A DNA stretch of 64,000 nt from Margaritispora aquatica (taxonomy: Eukaryota; Ascomycota; Leotiomycetes; Helotiales; Discinellaceae), in NCBI GenBank assembly GCA_007644065.1, contig VJWN01000024.1, positions 199,902 through 263,901 of the forward strand, in the 5' to 3' direction. The notes beneath the pieces are model-generated. The model made no database searches, was not told the origin of the DNA, and worked only from the letters and a program-made list of their open reading frames with translations. Both the position numbers and the translations under genes were made by a program. This document shows positions 1 to 13,131 of the stretch, one piece after another. How positions within the stretch are numbered: position 1 is the first letter of the stretch; each line of letters opens with the position of its first letter.

Positions 1-3000
1 CAAGGGCAACCTCAATCGATAAGGTTGCGGTGCCTTGATGCTTGTCTGCCCTACATGAAGCTAGTCATTGCCGGGTCTTTTCCAGGACTCCTGGTAAATA
101 TGGAGAAAAAGGAACTTCATGAGAGTGGCTAGAGGTGCGAGCAGAGCGAGTAGGCTTGAAATTGCGTGAGTGCGACATCGGAGCCGTTAGATATTTGGAT
201 ATTCTCGAGTCGCCGTGGAGGCTCTTCAATTGCTTTTCCGTAATTCCGAAAGAAAAGCATGTGGTGAGTGAAAGTTGGCTGTCACTTCTCACATTCTATC
301 TTTATCTCAATGTCTACAACTTTGCTATCTTTTTGTCTGGTAGTTTTCTTGTCACTTTTTATTTTTTCGGTGATGTCAGTGTCTAAGTAGACATTGCACG
401 TTCCCTGCCAAAATTGCTAGAATCAGACCGTAGTTGGTATGTTTGTTCCTTGGCGGGAAAAGCCATGATTTTGAAGTTGTCCCAGGGACGATTCAGATCG
501 GAATCCGGGCCTTTACGGGTATCATGGATCTTACCAATCATCAGATGAGATTATACGGTCAGCGAGTTGGAGATTTGCGATTGCAAAATTGTCTCAGCTG
601 GCTGCGAATTGATAGGCGAGGAATCTGACATGTCTAATGTTTAAGGGGTCTCGGTTCTAGTAGCTAAACTCCTTTCTCGCTAGACGAAGCGAGGAATGAG
701 CCTTAGACGAAGTGGGGAGGAAAGGAGGCAGTGAGCATTGACATCTCAACCTGCACCAAAAGTATCTGCTAGCACGTGTAACTCGAACGCAGGCGTGACG
801 GTTTGGCCTCTGCGCTGTGGCGACACGGTAATCTGAAGGGACCTAAGGTATCATGCAGTTTTCACATGGCCTTTTGACCATCAAGTGCGACATAACCTTC
901 CACATTTAACAGCAATGTCTAATCAGACGGGCCATTTCAGCAGCCACTCAACGTAGGTGCAATGTATATGCATTGCCAGCTCGCGACTTAAACTGCTTTT
1001 GTAAAATGACGCTTGTGAAGGGATGACCGCGATGCGGACTGAGCGCAAAGCAGTGCTACCGAGCTCTTAGAATCGAGAGAGCCGAGCGGGTTCGCGGCTG
1101 TATGCTTGCAGCAAGATAGGGAGTGCTGCAGATGCTGCAAACGTTGCTCGGGTACGAGCAGTGGGCTACGATAATGGGTCCACTGGTCAGGTCCCGGGAC
1201 GAGGGGTTGTGAAATTCGGAATTGGGACGAGGTTGCAGTTGCCATTTCTGTGAGGCTAGGCGAGTGACGCCGAGCCTTGGACAAGGACGTGAATACGTGG
1301 TACAAGGGGAGAAACAAGTACGACAGTGAACGTGCAACTAGTAGATACGGACGTATCTGGCTGGCGATGGGAAAGAATAGTCGTGTTTGAAGAGATCGTG
1401 TGGAACTGTTGCCATTGTGTGAGGCGATATAGAGTTGAGGTGTCTCTCTTGCTGGGGTGGATGAAATTTGCACCGCATTATCGTTGCAAAGGTTGGGATC
1501 AGCAGGGACAATGTTGGTGAGATGGAATGTATGAGGCTCATTTAGGCAGTTTTCGGGATTATTGAGATCGCCACGGGAGTGAGAGGTACCGTGACTGCCG
1601 CCTCGAAAGCGATATGTCAGAACGCCGTGGCGGATGAGATCCGCGTCTGGAAGAACTCTATTTCATTCTTCTGCAGATTGGGCAGGGTTTTGCGAGAGGT
1701 TAATATCTCTCTTCCCGAATCCTAGGTGGTTTGATTGACTGTCACTTGGTGACATCAAACATGTGCAGTGCATGCGTGAATATTCATCTTGATCACCGAC
1801 CTGACATGCGAGGATGCACTTGCATCTACATGTGTGTTCTCGAGTGCAATGGAAGGATATCCATGGATGAAATACGATGTCTTGGCATAGGATGTAGTTG
1901 ACTATGAGGGTGGTTTCTGTGCGATGAGTGACAGTAGATGCAGGGTATCAGCAGGTGCTGCGGGCATATATACACTATCTAAATGTCACTGCATAAGAGA
2001 AAGGCCGTTGTTCGGTGTAAGAGAGGAGTGAAAAAGGTGATTGGAAATGCGTTTCCGATTGTCTGTGGATAGAGATGCAGCTTGCCGTTTGGAGCTGCTT
2101 AAGAGTGTGGTGGGACGGGTGGTGGAAGGGTGTGTATTTAGGAAATCTATCTTATGAGGTAGAAAGGTAGAAGTCACTGAGGTTCAAAGATAGGTTAGAC
2201 AATGGCTAGAGAGGAGTTTGCGCAGGGGAAATAAGGTTCGATGAGCCGCAAAGAAGCATGCAGATAATAACGACCACGTGAGTGTGATTAATCTCATCAT
2301 GGAAAGCTTTCCTTCGACTAGGTACCTTAGGGTATCATGAGAGCGTTAAATGATTCAAATTTCTCGCTTAGGCATTGAGCGAGAGAAGAACTGCAACCAA
2401 AAACAACACAGAACATGAACCACAACAATGATAGCAATGGTAAGCCAAAAAGATAACTGCACAGTTGCTATCGCAGGGCTACAATATCCAGTATCCACAA
2501 ATTGTCTGGTCTGAATACTAATAATGCACTCGCATTAAAGTAGCGAGATGATCAGACGTCGAATGCTATTAGCTTAATAATCAGGAAGCATAGTCAGATT
2601 ACATGTGAAGAAAGAATGGTGACGGAAGTTAAGCCTCATACAGTGACATATCGAGGGATTGACTTCATTGACATGGTATGATAATTATTTTGAAGTTTTG
2701 AGGTTTGGGGTAGAAGTGAAGGGAGAGAAGAGAGGTTGAAAGATAGAAAGATACAAATAGAAAAGCGGTATGGTGTTGATGCTCCTAATGCATACTAGCT
2801 CCCCCTCCTCTCCGTCGGTTAATCAACCCATGTCTTCTTCACCCTTGCCCATGACGTGAGTAATGCAAAATCCACAACGGCGGCAGTTTACAACGGTGCC
2901 CAAGGTAAAAAAAAACCGCTGACAAAACATCTTTCACAAGAACAACCCCACTTGAGCCGTCCGCGACTAACCTCCTCTTACTACTCCTTCGAAAGAATTC

Positions 3001-3467
3001 TTCCCCATGAAGTCTCAAACTCTTCCTATAAGTAGCCGTCTTCATTGTCAACCTACTCGCAGACCTCGACTTTGGATAGGATCGTGATTACTCAGGTTAT
3101 GCCCGTATTGCGTGCTTGACAACCTGGGACATTGGCGCTGACAATGGCAAATTGAATATGGTACTTTGAGAGTGGGGGTCTACCAATTGTTTTCCAGCAA
3201 AGTAACAATTGGCTCGAATAGGGCATCGTATGCGGATTACATTTGTCGAATTTGCACGAAGTCTATTTGTGAAGGGCGCCATATCCGCGGGGTGAAGGAC
3301 GGTTCTTATACAAGACTTCGTTCAAGTAGGACCTGACATTGTGATCCTCCCGTTGCTCCGAGAATCATCAAAATAAGCTCATACGAATCCGCCAACTACC
3401 TGGGAGAAGTCTAGACTACGAGCCCGCTTATTGGAGCATAGGGCGCGTAATTGGACAGTTAGGCAAT
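1..3467. other. gene-poor stretch upstream of gsh1
   Basis: I see no coding region I can support. Open frames here are short, overlap on both strands and lack recognisable protein character. At 670-720 there is an imperfect duplication built round a small palindrome (CTCGCT...AGCGAG), and related CCTAAGGTATCATG-like words occur near 842 and 2327. The last few hundred bases must include the promoter and 5' UTR of gsh1, but I cannot point to a TATA box. Confidence 0.5.
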
Positions 3468-5824
3468 ATGGGTCTATTGTGAGTAGAAGCCGGGTCTGGA
3501 GAGGCAATGCAGCGAACCAAAAGATAGAAAAGTCATGCTGATTCGGTACATTATACAGGGCTTTGGGCACACCTCTTGATTGGCCAGATGCGAAGAAAAA
3601 TGCCAATCATGTTAGAGAATGGGGAGTCGAGGTACGGAAACATTTACGGAACTTGGAAAAGCATGTGTTAATTCTGTCGGAAGCAACTGCTAGCTATTTG
3701 GAACCGAGCTAAAGGAAAGGAGAGAGATGCTTTGCTTTGGGGAGACGAGGTTCGTTGCATGAATATCGATTGGTGGACATTTGCTGAACCAGATACAGAT
3801 TGAATACTTGGTGGTCAATTACAAGAAGGACGATGAGAATGTTACTCTATCTCTACGTCAAGCTGATATCTTACATGCTCTCGCTCAGGATGAAGAGCTT
3901 TGTGCCGACGGAGGCTGCGTTCCTGACTTACAAGAAGTCAAGCGGAATGGGTGCGTACACCTGAGTTTGTTGTTCTCAGGACTAACTTTTGCAGAGGGCC
4001 AAAGTTACCAATATTCCATCCTGAATTTGGTCGCTTCATGCTGGAAGCTACCCCTGGGAAGCCGTGGGGTATAGGATTCAAGGACTTGCTTGATGTTGAG
4101 CCAAACATGAAATTAAGGTATGGAGTACGAATCGCAATGTTTTTTTCTTCTTTTCTGACAGTTGTCTAGACGCAAAATTGCTAAAGAGCACATGAACGAT
4201 GAAGAATACCCAATTACTTTGACGACATATCCTCGTCTAGGAAGTCCTGGTATCTTCACTAAACCCTTCTTTTCACCATCAGGAGACAAGCTCCGGTCAC
4301 AGTTCGTTCCCGACGAGATTGCGAATCCTCACATTCGTTTTCCCACCTTGGCCGCCAATATTCGATCACGAAGAGGTCGTAAAGTGCAGGTTAATGTACC
4401 TGTGTTCAAGGATGAGAACACTTCTTGGCCCTGGAAAGATCCAACTGTAAACTTTGATCTACACAAGTGGCCAGAGGATGACGACGTTCGGAATGGTGCT
4501 GCGCCAGATAACTTCATACACATGGATGCCATGGCATTTGGCATGGGTAGTTGCTGCTTGCAAATCACATTTCAGGCCAAGAACATCACTGAAGGACGTA
4601 AGATGTATGATCAATTGAGTCCGCTGGGGCCCATAATGCTTGCGTTGACCGCAGCCACACCAATCTACAAGGGATTTCTTGCAGATACAGATGTGCGGTG
4701 GAACCAGATCAGTGCAGCTGTTGATGACCGCACTCCAGAAGAGCTTGGAGAAAAGGTAGCTTTTGTTCTTCTCTTACCAAATCACCACTAACTTGCCACA
4801 GCCTTTGAAGGATAATCGGTGGCGCATTCCAAAGTCACGATATGCTTCTAACTCAACATATATCTCGGAAGATCCACGACTGCGGAAAGAATATATGGAT
4901 CCCAACTTAATAATAGATCCAGATGTGAAGCAAAAATTGATGGACGGCGGTATGGACTCACTTCTAGCTGGTCATTTTGCCCATCTTTTTATTCGTGATC
5001 CTATTGTCATCTTCAACGAAGATCTCCAGGAGCTTGACCTTACCAAATCCGATCACTTTGAGAACTTACAATCGACGAACTGGCAACACATTCGATTTAA
5101 ACCTCCCCCATCTGGTAGCGACATTGGATGGCGTGTCGAATTTAGACCTATGGAAATCCAGATCACTGATTTTGAGAATGCTGCATTTTCAGTGTTCATG
5201 GTTCTCATCACGAGAGCCATACTGAGCTTCGACTTGAACTTCTACATCCCTATTTCTAGGACAGATGAGAATATGGAGACAGCACACAAGCGAGATGCGG
5301 TTCTTGACTCAAAATTTTACTTTAGAAAGAATCCTTTCCCCACCAGATCCCCTCGACCATATTCAGCGAACGGCACGCATTCTCCTGGCACAAGTACTCC
5401 ACGTGTGCTAAGTCGCCCACCTACGCCCACTGGGCCAATTGAGGACGAATATGCTTTGATGGGAGTCGATGAGATCATGAACGGCAGCAAGCCAGACTCC
5501 GAGAACTCGTTCCCGGGCCTGATCCCTCTGGTCGAGAGCTACCTTGAAAGCATGAATGTGGATGTCGAGACGAGATGCGAACTTGCTCGATATTTAAGCC
5601 TGATCCGACAGCGATCTAATGGCAAACTTTGGACGGCGGCGAAGTGGATTAGGCAATATGTGGCTGAGCACGAGGATTACAAAAAGGATAGTGAGGTTGG
5701 AGAAAAGCTCAACCATGATTTGGTTGGGGAGGTAATTGCTATTGAGAAAGGCAAGCCTGGGAAGAATTTGGAGAAGTTCTTGGGCAGCTTCTTGGTCAAT
5801 GATTGTGTTGTCGCCGGGCAATAG
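3468..5824 (+). CDS. gsh1: glutamate-cysteine ligase catalytic subunit
   Basis: This enzyme joins glutamate to cysteine with ATP, the first and rate-limiting step of glutathione synthesis in the cytosol. Seven exons can be read: 3468-3478, 3559-3631, 3684-3749, 3799-3950, 3995-4117, 4170-4755 and 4802-5824, giving 677 residues. The start is fixed by an 11-base first exon whose splicing produces MGLLALGTPLDWPDAKK, the typical N-terminus of eukaryotic type GCL. It continues through REWGVE/QLLAIWNRAKGKERDALLWGDE/IEYLVV across two more introns. Conserved blocks follow: CVPDLQ, FHPEFGRFMLEATPGKPW, HMDAMAFGMGSCCLQ and a long GCS domain to the C-terminus (VNDCVVAGQ). A Ser/Pro-rich insert (about 100 residues after the GWRVEFRPMEIQ motif) is usual in fungal members. 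The second and fifth residues of several donors vary (GTTCGT, GTGCGT). Identification is firm; the tiny first exon rests on splice logic. Confidence 0.93.
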
Positions 5825-7951
5825 TGAACGATTTATGACGCTGGATGAGAGTGTGGGGGATCTAATAAAAGTTCAAAGTATTGGTACAAATGTAGATTCG
5901 AGCATGTTAGAAGAAAAGATGGAGTGTGCGGCTATGAGTGTACGAAAGAGTATGACCTGATCGTTACCTTAGTTGTCTGTTGAGTTACAATAGAATAGTA
6001 GCATGAATATAGAAGCGCTGTCTGCCTGCATTCAAATCCTCAAAGGTTTCTTTCCCAGTTGGTCTTCAGTGCTCTCACAGCGTTCATGTGGATCTCGGTT
6101 GCGAAAATGGCGTATACGAATGGACGAGGCACGTGAAGGAAGACGTATCTCAACCCAGTTGGTTCTAATGCACACCAGAGAAGGAACATACTTGAGTAAG
6201 TAATTATATTCAAGACTGTGCTGTAACAATACTGGCTATGAGTTGAATTTACAATGAAATCCCCACGAAACTCACCATCCTCATTCAAATCAACGCAGAT
6301 ACTTGCAGTGCATCTACTCGCTCGCTCGATTGCTACCACTCATCCGGTCCGACTAATGCAATAGACCATCTGTCTTTGTCTGGCAGGTTGTCATCCAGAA
6401 TTTGCACGTGTTGGGTAGATATCCTGCGTCCTTTGAGCTGGAGTGAGATGCACTGGCAGGTACCCAGCGTCATCCCTAACTTTCCTGATCCTCGTTTCCA
6501 GGAAACAAAAGAAAACCACGTTGCGCGCTGCGCGCTGCGATGAAATCCAACCACGCCGTCTCTTTCAACTGCTAGATATCCATGTTCAGCATCAGGTAAG
6601 TAAGTGTCGGCGTGAGATGAGACATGCCTGACCAAAATCGCTTTTCATCTATCTCCATGCTGGGTCAAAGTCTCAAATCAGTGGTGGCTAAAGATGCGTA
6701 TGATGATATTGTTTTTGGACTCGTTTGATGTGTCGGTGTGTACCCAGATGTGGTATTCGAGTGTTTGCTATTCGGTAGCAAAAGCAACACGAGAATGGGT
6801 TCGAACAAGTAACACGCGTGATCTTGATGTCTCTCGTAGTCTCGTGTCGAAAACGAGTAGTCCTCGGGTGATGCGGTGTGGTTTCTAGAGAAATTATCCA
6901 GCAAGCTTGGCGGGAACAGGGTAAGCTGCGCTGCATGCAAAAGATCAGACTATATTGACAATCTGCATGCTGCTTCTTTCTTGTGATCGCTTGGGCAATG
7001 TATCTGCCCCGCTCCGAAACATCAAGCCTGACACCATGCTTTCGATCGAATACATTCCACTATTTCTGTAGCAAGTTGATATTTCAGGTTGTAAAATCCT
7101 GGAATCTCAACCGGTGTATTGCTCTCATCAGCTAGCTAATGATAATGTCCGTTTCGCCCTCACCAAAACATCTCCGTACGCGCCTCATAAAATCGAGCAT
7201 TTTCGAGAAGATCGTTTTAGGCTCGTCAAGCACGTCTGTATTTTGTGTAGCAACCGTGTCGTGGCTAGACCTGGTCTTGTGTTTGGTGTTGGTATTGAGG
7301 CTTTCGTATTCAGGAGGGAGACATCGTCTCCTGCAGTATGACATCTTGGTGCGTGGTTTGCAGTTGTGGATTATTGGTTAGCTGTCTATTTGCTGCGGCA
7401 GCTGGGGATGTATGGATGGTGAGTTCTTTGATATCGGGAGTAAATGGGAGGGGAGATGGATTTTATATTAGATGTCGTTGGCTTTCGTATTAGACTAGAG
7501 GTGAGTCTTTCCCGCTCACGCTTGTGGTAGTGAGACTCTGTATCCACCTAGCGATGACGGAGATAAAGGGAGACTACCTTACTCCTATGTCATTGTGACT
7601 AGTGACCTTGGTGAGGTTATGTAGCTCTGAGATCCAACGACGAAATCCTGGGCTTTTCTCAGTGGAGCATGAAGATAAGACTAATATAAGTGAATGAAGC
7701 AACTAAAAATTTGTATGGGGAGGTGTTATACATGAACACGTAGATCTCTCTGACCGTGCAATGGAACTCAACTAAAATATCATGTTTCATATGAATGGTG
7801 AATGGCGATATTACTGATCTGCAGTCATACTTCCATGCAGGGCAAGATTGTATACAATATTTCTCAATGCCCTACATGGTTTCGATGTGCCAGCTGGAAG
7901 TGATTCACTAATTCTTGATTTTGATGCATGAGTGAAATCTTTTATCATGTC
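5825..7951. other. intergenic, 3' ends of gsh1 and the hydrolase
   Basis: The two flanking genes converge on this 2.1 kb stretch. It holds only short overlapping open frames on both strands with no recognisable domain, signal peptide or splice-supported structure. I see no RNA gene in it. Confidence 0.5.
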
Positions 7952-8941
7952 CTAACTCAATTTTGCCATCACCCGTAAAAACCCTTCAGTAGCTCCTTCC
8001 TCACCGTCCAGAAACTCCACGACATCGGCTGCAAATCGCTCTGCATACTGGAAGAGAAAACCATGTCCTGAATTCTCATAGATCTGCAACTTAGCATTAA
8101 TGAGAATTTTCACCAAAGAGACACTATTCGACGTCGGAATCAACAAGTCGTTATCTCCATTAGCAACAAGGACCGGCATAGCCAAAACACCATCCTTCCC
8201 TTCTTTCGCGAGTCTCTCATATGGATTCCTCTCGTCGCCGGGTTGACTGTATCGTGTAAACGCTTCAATCTGACGCTTAGCGAGCTCAGGAGCAAGATGA
8301 GGCGAACGATCATTCGTCCTCAACTGGATACGAGTCCACACCTCTTCAGCAGCTGCTCTTCCATCGTTTGTATGAGGGAAGAAACTCATAATCCACGATT
8401 CTTTGAATTCGTCTTCTGTTCTGCTCTCTGCAAGTGGTCGGAATATCGCACGATCACCAATTATCATGGTCGGATTGAAGCTGGTGCGCGAGCCAGCGAT
8501 GATGAGTTTGCGGATCAGGTTGGGTGGAGCGGCTACGGCAACGCATTGCGCTGCACCACCGCCCATAGAGAAGCCGAGGAGGTCAATTTGATGAATTTTG
8601 AGAGCGAGGAGGAGATCAAGAACATGGGATGCCCAGCCGTGGAGAGTTGTGGGAATGAGGCCGGAGCTTTTGCCGATTCCTGCGTTGTCGAAAATGAGAA
8701 CTGGCCGGGTTTTGGAAAGGGTATTGATGAGAAGGGGATCCCAGAAGTCCACTGGGAGATGGTGAGTTTGTAAATGGTATTGTCGTCAAGGAGGAAATTA
8801 CTTACTGTTGCCTCTGAAATGCATCATCATCACGAGGGGAGTGCGTTCATGTGTCGAATCTGGAGAGAAAATATATCGATATGCTAGGCGAGTGCCATTG
8901 GCAATGATATATTGAGTTGCTGCCGTCTCGTGTGTCGTCAT
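7952..8941 (-). CDS. alpha/beta hydrolase
   Basis: A 311-residue alpha/beta-hydrolase-fold protein, probably a cytosolic esterase or related hydrolase of unknown substrate. Exon 1 is 8806-8941 and exon 2 is 7952-8751, joined across a 54 nt GTAAGT...CCCAG intron. Splicing gives MMMHFRGN/MDFWDPLL, the usual oxyanion-loop region of this family. The start ATG at 8941 is followed by THETAATQYIIANGTRLAYRY, a normal first beta strand. The nucleophile elbow is GFSMGG with Ser at about residue 107. An acidic residue in NGDNDLLIP and the His in NSGHGFLF complete the expected triad. There is no signal peptide. It is transcribed divergently from the regulator at 9552, which may control it; that link is inference. 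The fold is certain, the substrate unknown. Confidence 0.88.
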
Positions 8942-9551
8942 GTTAAAGAATTGTTCTTGTTGGTTTGGTTATGATTGTGTTTTTTCGAACTGTTCAGAAG
9001 GACCCTCCTGCTTTTGAATGGATATTTTTCTCCTTGTCCATGCAGAGATTGATAATAACCGAGACTACAATGCGGTGCGCTCCAGTGAGTCCGATCATGC
9101 TTGAAGCAGCTATGAGATAGATACTTGACCATTGCTGTCAGAATGTAAAGCTGTGTGGCATCAGGTCTTGAAGTAGAAGATATTTCCCAAATAGGAAAAT
9201 CTCGATTGGGAAAGGTTTAGTTAGAAGCAAGCCGGGAGATCGCCATCTTCTGACTTAGCGCTGTCATCAACCTCGGCTAGCTGGTGAGAACCAGTGAGAT
9301 CCACATTATCGTCCATCGTCCATCGAAGGCATCTGGGCGAAAGTGAGGTATGATTCTGTATCGCTTCTCGACAATAGCTTTCGATAAGTATTACTCTCCA
9401 TGGGCACTTGTGGCGGTGTCCAGAAACAGACATGGAGCATATTACTGTTTGGAGTGTATGCAGCAATGGCCCAACTACTATGGTTCATAGAGGATGGCAA
9501 CAAAATTTGGGAAGCACTTCAGAGGCAAAAAGATTACGGCGCAGCAATACT
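8942..9551. other. shared divergent promoter region
   Basis: About 600 bases separate the starts of the hydrolase (-) and the transcription regulator (+). Both promoters must lie here. I see no clear TATA box or extra gene. Confidence 0.4.
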
Positions 9552-11333
9552 ATGGGTTCCAGTAAGAATCCTCCGACGAAGAGAACCAAGCCCAGCTTCA
9601 TGTTTGTAAATACGTCTCTACCAAACGAAACTCGGCATAACGCACAGCTAAAGAGGTCAGTTCGAGAACATGCACGAAAACATCGCTACGGAAAATTAGA
9701 TCTGCCTATATCCACTGAAATCTCGGCTAGCTCTTCCATCAAGGAAGTCAAATGTTCTCAAAGGCGATATTCTTCTAGGCAAATCCAAGGGATCGGCCAC
9801 TCTCTTGGCATAGTAACATCTTTGACAACCTTTATATACCCAATTCAGATGTCGCTGCAGACACACGAACTGCTCACTATTTACTTGAATGGAGTTAGTC
9901 GACGCATGCTTCCATCATCAATATCATGCAAGTTCTCACAAAATCCTCTCGCATCCCCGGGCTGGTTTCAATATGCTGCTCACGATGAAACGATGCTTAC
10001 TGCAATGCTGTACTCTGCTAGCGTTCATCTACAGCTATTTGGCATGCTAGAATCAAGAAGTAGCGGAACCTTTCGAAATATCAAGACCCAAATGCTGTTT
10101 TGGCACGGAAGGACACTTGAGCTTGTTTCTAAATCGGTTACTTCAATGGGGGTAGGAATTGAAGTGCGAGATTCAGCTCTAGGTGCCGTCTCATGCCTCG
10201 CGATAGCGGAAGCTATGATTGGAAACCCGGAACAGTGGCATGTTCATATGCGTGGTCTTCGTCAACTGCTCCTCGAATATTCGCGATGCTCACCCAAAAT
10301 GGGGTTTGGTGTGCCATCGGTAAACGAATCGATTTCGATTGCAATGTCAAGGTTGAGTCCTACTATGCGTATCAAGTTGTGTCGGTGAGATCTTCTTCTT
10401 CGACCTGTTGGAAGCAATCACTGATCAAAGTTTAGCTCGGATCTAGTTGGAGCAGTCGACTACAATTCCACGCCTTACCTTGTTGATTCTGTGCGATCAG
10501 TGAATACACTCAGACGAATCTCGCATCAGCATATCTGGTATATCCTGCCTCAATCAACTCTAGCTTATATTTCAGAACAAGTTTCGAGCCTGCTTCTTCC
10601 GTTTCGAGCCTCGCATTTTGATTCGTTCTTAGATCTTGAGGAAACATTGAAATTCCTTGTATATTTTGTTCAAAGTATCTGCCCAACTTCCATTATAAAC
10701 CATACCTCTAGAGGTCGCAGCGGTGATGCTAGCATTCTAGACTCACATAAATTTTTAGATGATTTGCATGCACTTCAATTTAGCTTGCTCACGCTTCCTC
10801 ATGCTACGTTGAAACCTTCGTCAAGTCCTTTGTTAGACGTACAAACGGCGCTGGACAAGGCACTTCGTCTCTCCGCGTTGCTATATCTTAAATACATCCT
10901 CAATCAGCCCTCCACTACGGCTGTGGGTTCTGAGATCCTTCTCTATCAGCTTCGAGAAGCCATGAAAGCACTGTCTTTGGCCTCTGATGCTATCAGTCAA
11001 ACCTCGACAACAGCCCAGCTCTTTGATATTTCGGATCTTCGACACTGTATCAGCTCTTTCTGTCGTTGGATGGGGGCGATTGGGGCGCTTGTAGCTTCAT
11101 CAGAGACAAGAGGATGGTTTGTAACGTTCTTGCAGCGCAACTTTGGAAAATATACATTTCAACATGAAGGCTCCATGTCGAGCTCAGGGGGAAGCTCCGA
11201 AAAAGGGTTGGAGTCGCTGTTGAGTCTTGATAAGGTGTTTGGAAGTAAGAGCCTAGAGGCACTTTGGTCGGACGTTTATCTCTTCCATGGAGAGACAAAA
11301 GAGTCAACCAACCGGCCGGAAAGCGACATTTGA
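9552..11333 (+). CDS. fungal transcription factor-domain protein without zinc cluster
   Basis: A 576-residue protein in two exons, 9552-10384 and 10436-11333, joined across a 51 nt GTGAGA...TTTAG intron to give KLCRSDLVGAVDY. The N-terminus carries SFMFVNTSLPNE, then SVREHARKHRYGK. This is the signature of a large ascomycete family that resembles Zn2Cys6 regulators but has lost the DNA-binding cysteine cluster. The middle (PLASPGWFQYAAHDETMLTAMLYSASVHL ... AIAEAMIGNPEQWHVHMRGLRQLL, split here for length) matches the helical fungal transcription factor domain. The frame is open upstream of 9552, but the ATG there sits just before the family's conserved start, so I chose it. DNA binding by the protein itself is doubtful. 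Its divergent neighbour is the hydrolase at 7952-8941. Confidence 0.8.
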
Positions 11334-12253
11334 CTGCAGCCATGAGTCAAATAGTCAACCTTGTCCGTAATTGACGAATGTTATAAACTTCAGACATGCT
11401 CTGGTTTCGCTGAGAGCACATCTGACTTGAACACCAATCCAATTGTACTGGCTTTCACTCTACTACCAGCAAAAACAATCTGAGCCCTAAGACTTGAGCA
11501 GGGCAAGGTGCATGAATCAGTGGTACCTCTCCTTCCTAAAGCTGCCTTTGAAGCCCCATCCTAGGATCTAGGGCTCAACGACTACTCCGCACTTGATACC
11601 GCTTCGTACAAGAAGATGGGGGTTTGCTTTAGAAAGTTGGAAGTAGGTGTTGTGTTTAATGCTGTTATGATTAGATTTTGAGGGATTTTGTGAGAAGCAT
11701 AGCAAATGTGTACATGAATGGTGTAGGGTTCGCTATGAGGTGAAAATAGAGAAGGGAGTTGAGAGGTGGAAGCATCCGGAGGCGAAGCTAATGAGGCTGC
11801 TTTGATGGGCTTGTGCTCTTCCGAAATTCTTCATTGTTCTCACATGTGGTGATTCACAACTGATGATATTAAAAGATATCTTTTCTCTTGAAATGAATAT
11901 GTCGGAGGCCAAGATCATGAAGGCCTAGGAGCGGTAGCATCTGTGTATCAATTGAACAAATGAACAACTTTCAGATCTCTGAGACAAGAATCATGGTTAT
12001 CTAAGATTCAGAACACCGTCTATAACAGCGCTAGGCGCATCATTGTAATGTTAGGTCATAATGTATGTACTTGTGAACTATAAGCTACACATGAACGACT
12101 CATTATTGGCTAATCATGAGAAGATGAGGATCTACGAATATATTTGATTGTGCATGCATGACTTGACTTAACCAAACATGACCATATAAACGAGCTCCTG
12201 ATTTCTACCGGAGACTGATGATAGTTTCAGAAACTCACAACTCATAGCGAACT
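11334..12253. other. intergenic
   Basis: Contains the 3' UTR of the regulator and the promoter of the next gene. No other coding region is supported; the longest open frames are about 60 codons. Confidence 0.5.
12185..12190 (+). promoter_or_regulatory. TATA box
   Basis: TATAAA inside ACCATATAAACG, about 65 bases before the ATG at 12254. It supports transcription of the following unknown gene on the + strand. Confidence 0.5.
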
Positions 12254-13018
12254 ATGGAGCAAAATTTCCACTCTCGACGAAAATCAGAAGCGGGCATGGG
12301 TCTTGTGCATCGAAGCACCTATCCCATCACTACCAAAAGCTCCAATTCTTCCACAAAAATAGCCGTGTCAAAATCTGGTCACACTCGCAGCTCGTCAATG
12401 ACGTTGATCAACCCAGGCAAACACATCTCTTTGGCTAACGACATCATCTTCGAGCCCAGATTCAAAAGCATAGGCATCAAAGACTTGCCAAAGGAACATG
12501 TAGTATTTGCAAGAAAGAGCTTAGACGATAGCTTCTCAGACTATGACTGCACAGGATATATCCCGCCTCGGAAAGAAATGGATGAGGACCATTTAAAGAA
12601 ATGGATTCGTATGCCTCTCGACAAGAAGCTAGATTGGTACGTCGAGTACTTCTCTAAGCGACCACGACGCTTCTGGATGGATCATGATCGAGATCCTGCA
12701 ATCAATGACAGGATATTCCTGGCGCAACAGCCTGTACTTGAAAAAGACGACAGGAGGAAATGGAGGAAGATGCAAGCTGCTTTGGGTCTGGTCAAGGGAG
12801 GTGAGGAAATCGAGGACTGGTCGAAAGACTGGACCGAGGAAGCCTGCGATGAGTATCATGCACGACTTCGTGATCAGATTATTATTCCAAAGACAGCTCC
12901 TCTCCAGAAAGTCAAAGTTCAGTATTCTAAAAAGTATTCCGACAATCTTGAGATTCGAAAGTATTTTGTGAACAAACAACAAGCAGCCAAGGAGTCGTCG
13001 AGGTCGGTGTCCCACTAA
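12254..13018 (+). CDS. hypothetical protein
   Basis: A single-exon gene for 254 residues. I do not recognise a domain. The first 75 residues are basic and Ser/Thr-rich and probably disordered. The rest is charged and well ordered, with many Trp and Lys/Glu residues (KKWIRMPLDKKLDWYVEYF, KRPRRFWMDHDRDP, EEIEDWSKDWTEEACDEYHARL). No signal peptide or membrane segment is visible. A TATA box at 12185 and a sensible codon pattern support it as real. The stop at 13016-13018 is only about 115 bases before the coatomer gene starts. It may be a lineage-restricted protein. Confidence 0.7.
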   Translation: MEQNFHSRRKSEAGMGLVHRSTYPITTKSSNSSTKIAVSKSGHTRSSSMTLINPGKHISLANDIIFEPRFKSIGIKDLPKEHVVFARKSLDDSFSDYDCTGYIPPRKEMDEDHLKKWIRMPLDKKLDWYVEYFSKRPRRFWMDHDRDPAINDRIFLAQQPVLEKDDRRKWRKMQAALGLVKGGEEIEDWSKDWTEEACDEYHARLRDQIIIPKTAPLQKVKVQYSKKYSDNLEIRKYFVNKQQAAKESSRSVSH

Positions 13019-13131
13019 AACCATTTACACCGGCATCTTCCGTCAGTGAGCTCTATCCAGACACGTAGTACCACAATTGATATTCCAATACAAATTCCAG
13101 CATTCTCACACCACACCTACAATTACTCAAC

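Noticed and set aside
988..1473. 161-codon frame on the - strand
   Set aside because: Low-complexity Ser/Arg/Leu composition, overlaps three other frames of similar length, no domain and no promoter signal.
7952..11333. secondary-metabolite gene cluster
   Set aside because: A hydrolase and a regulator alone do not make one; no synthase, terpene cyclase or other core enzyme occurs anywhere in the window.
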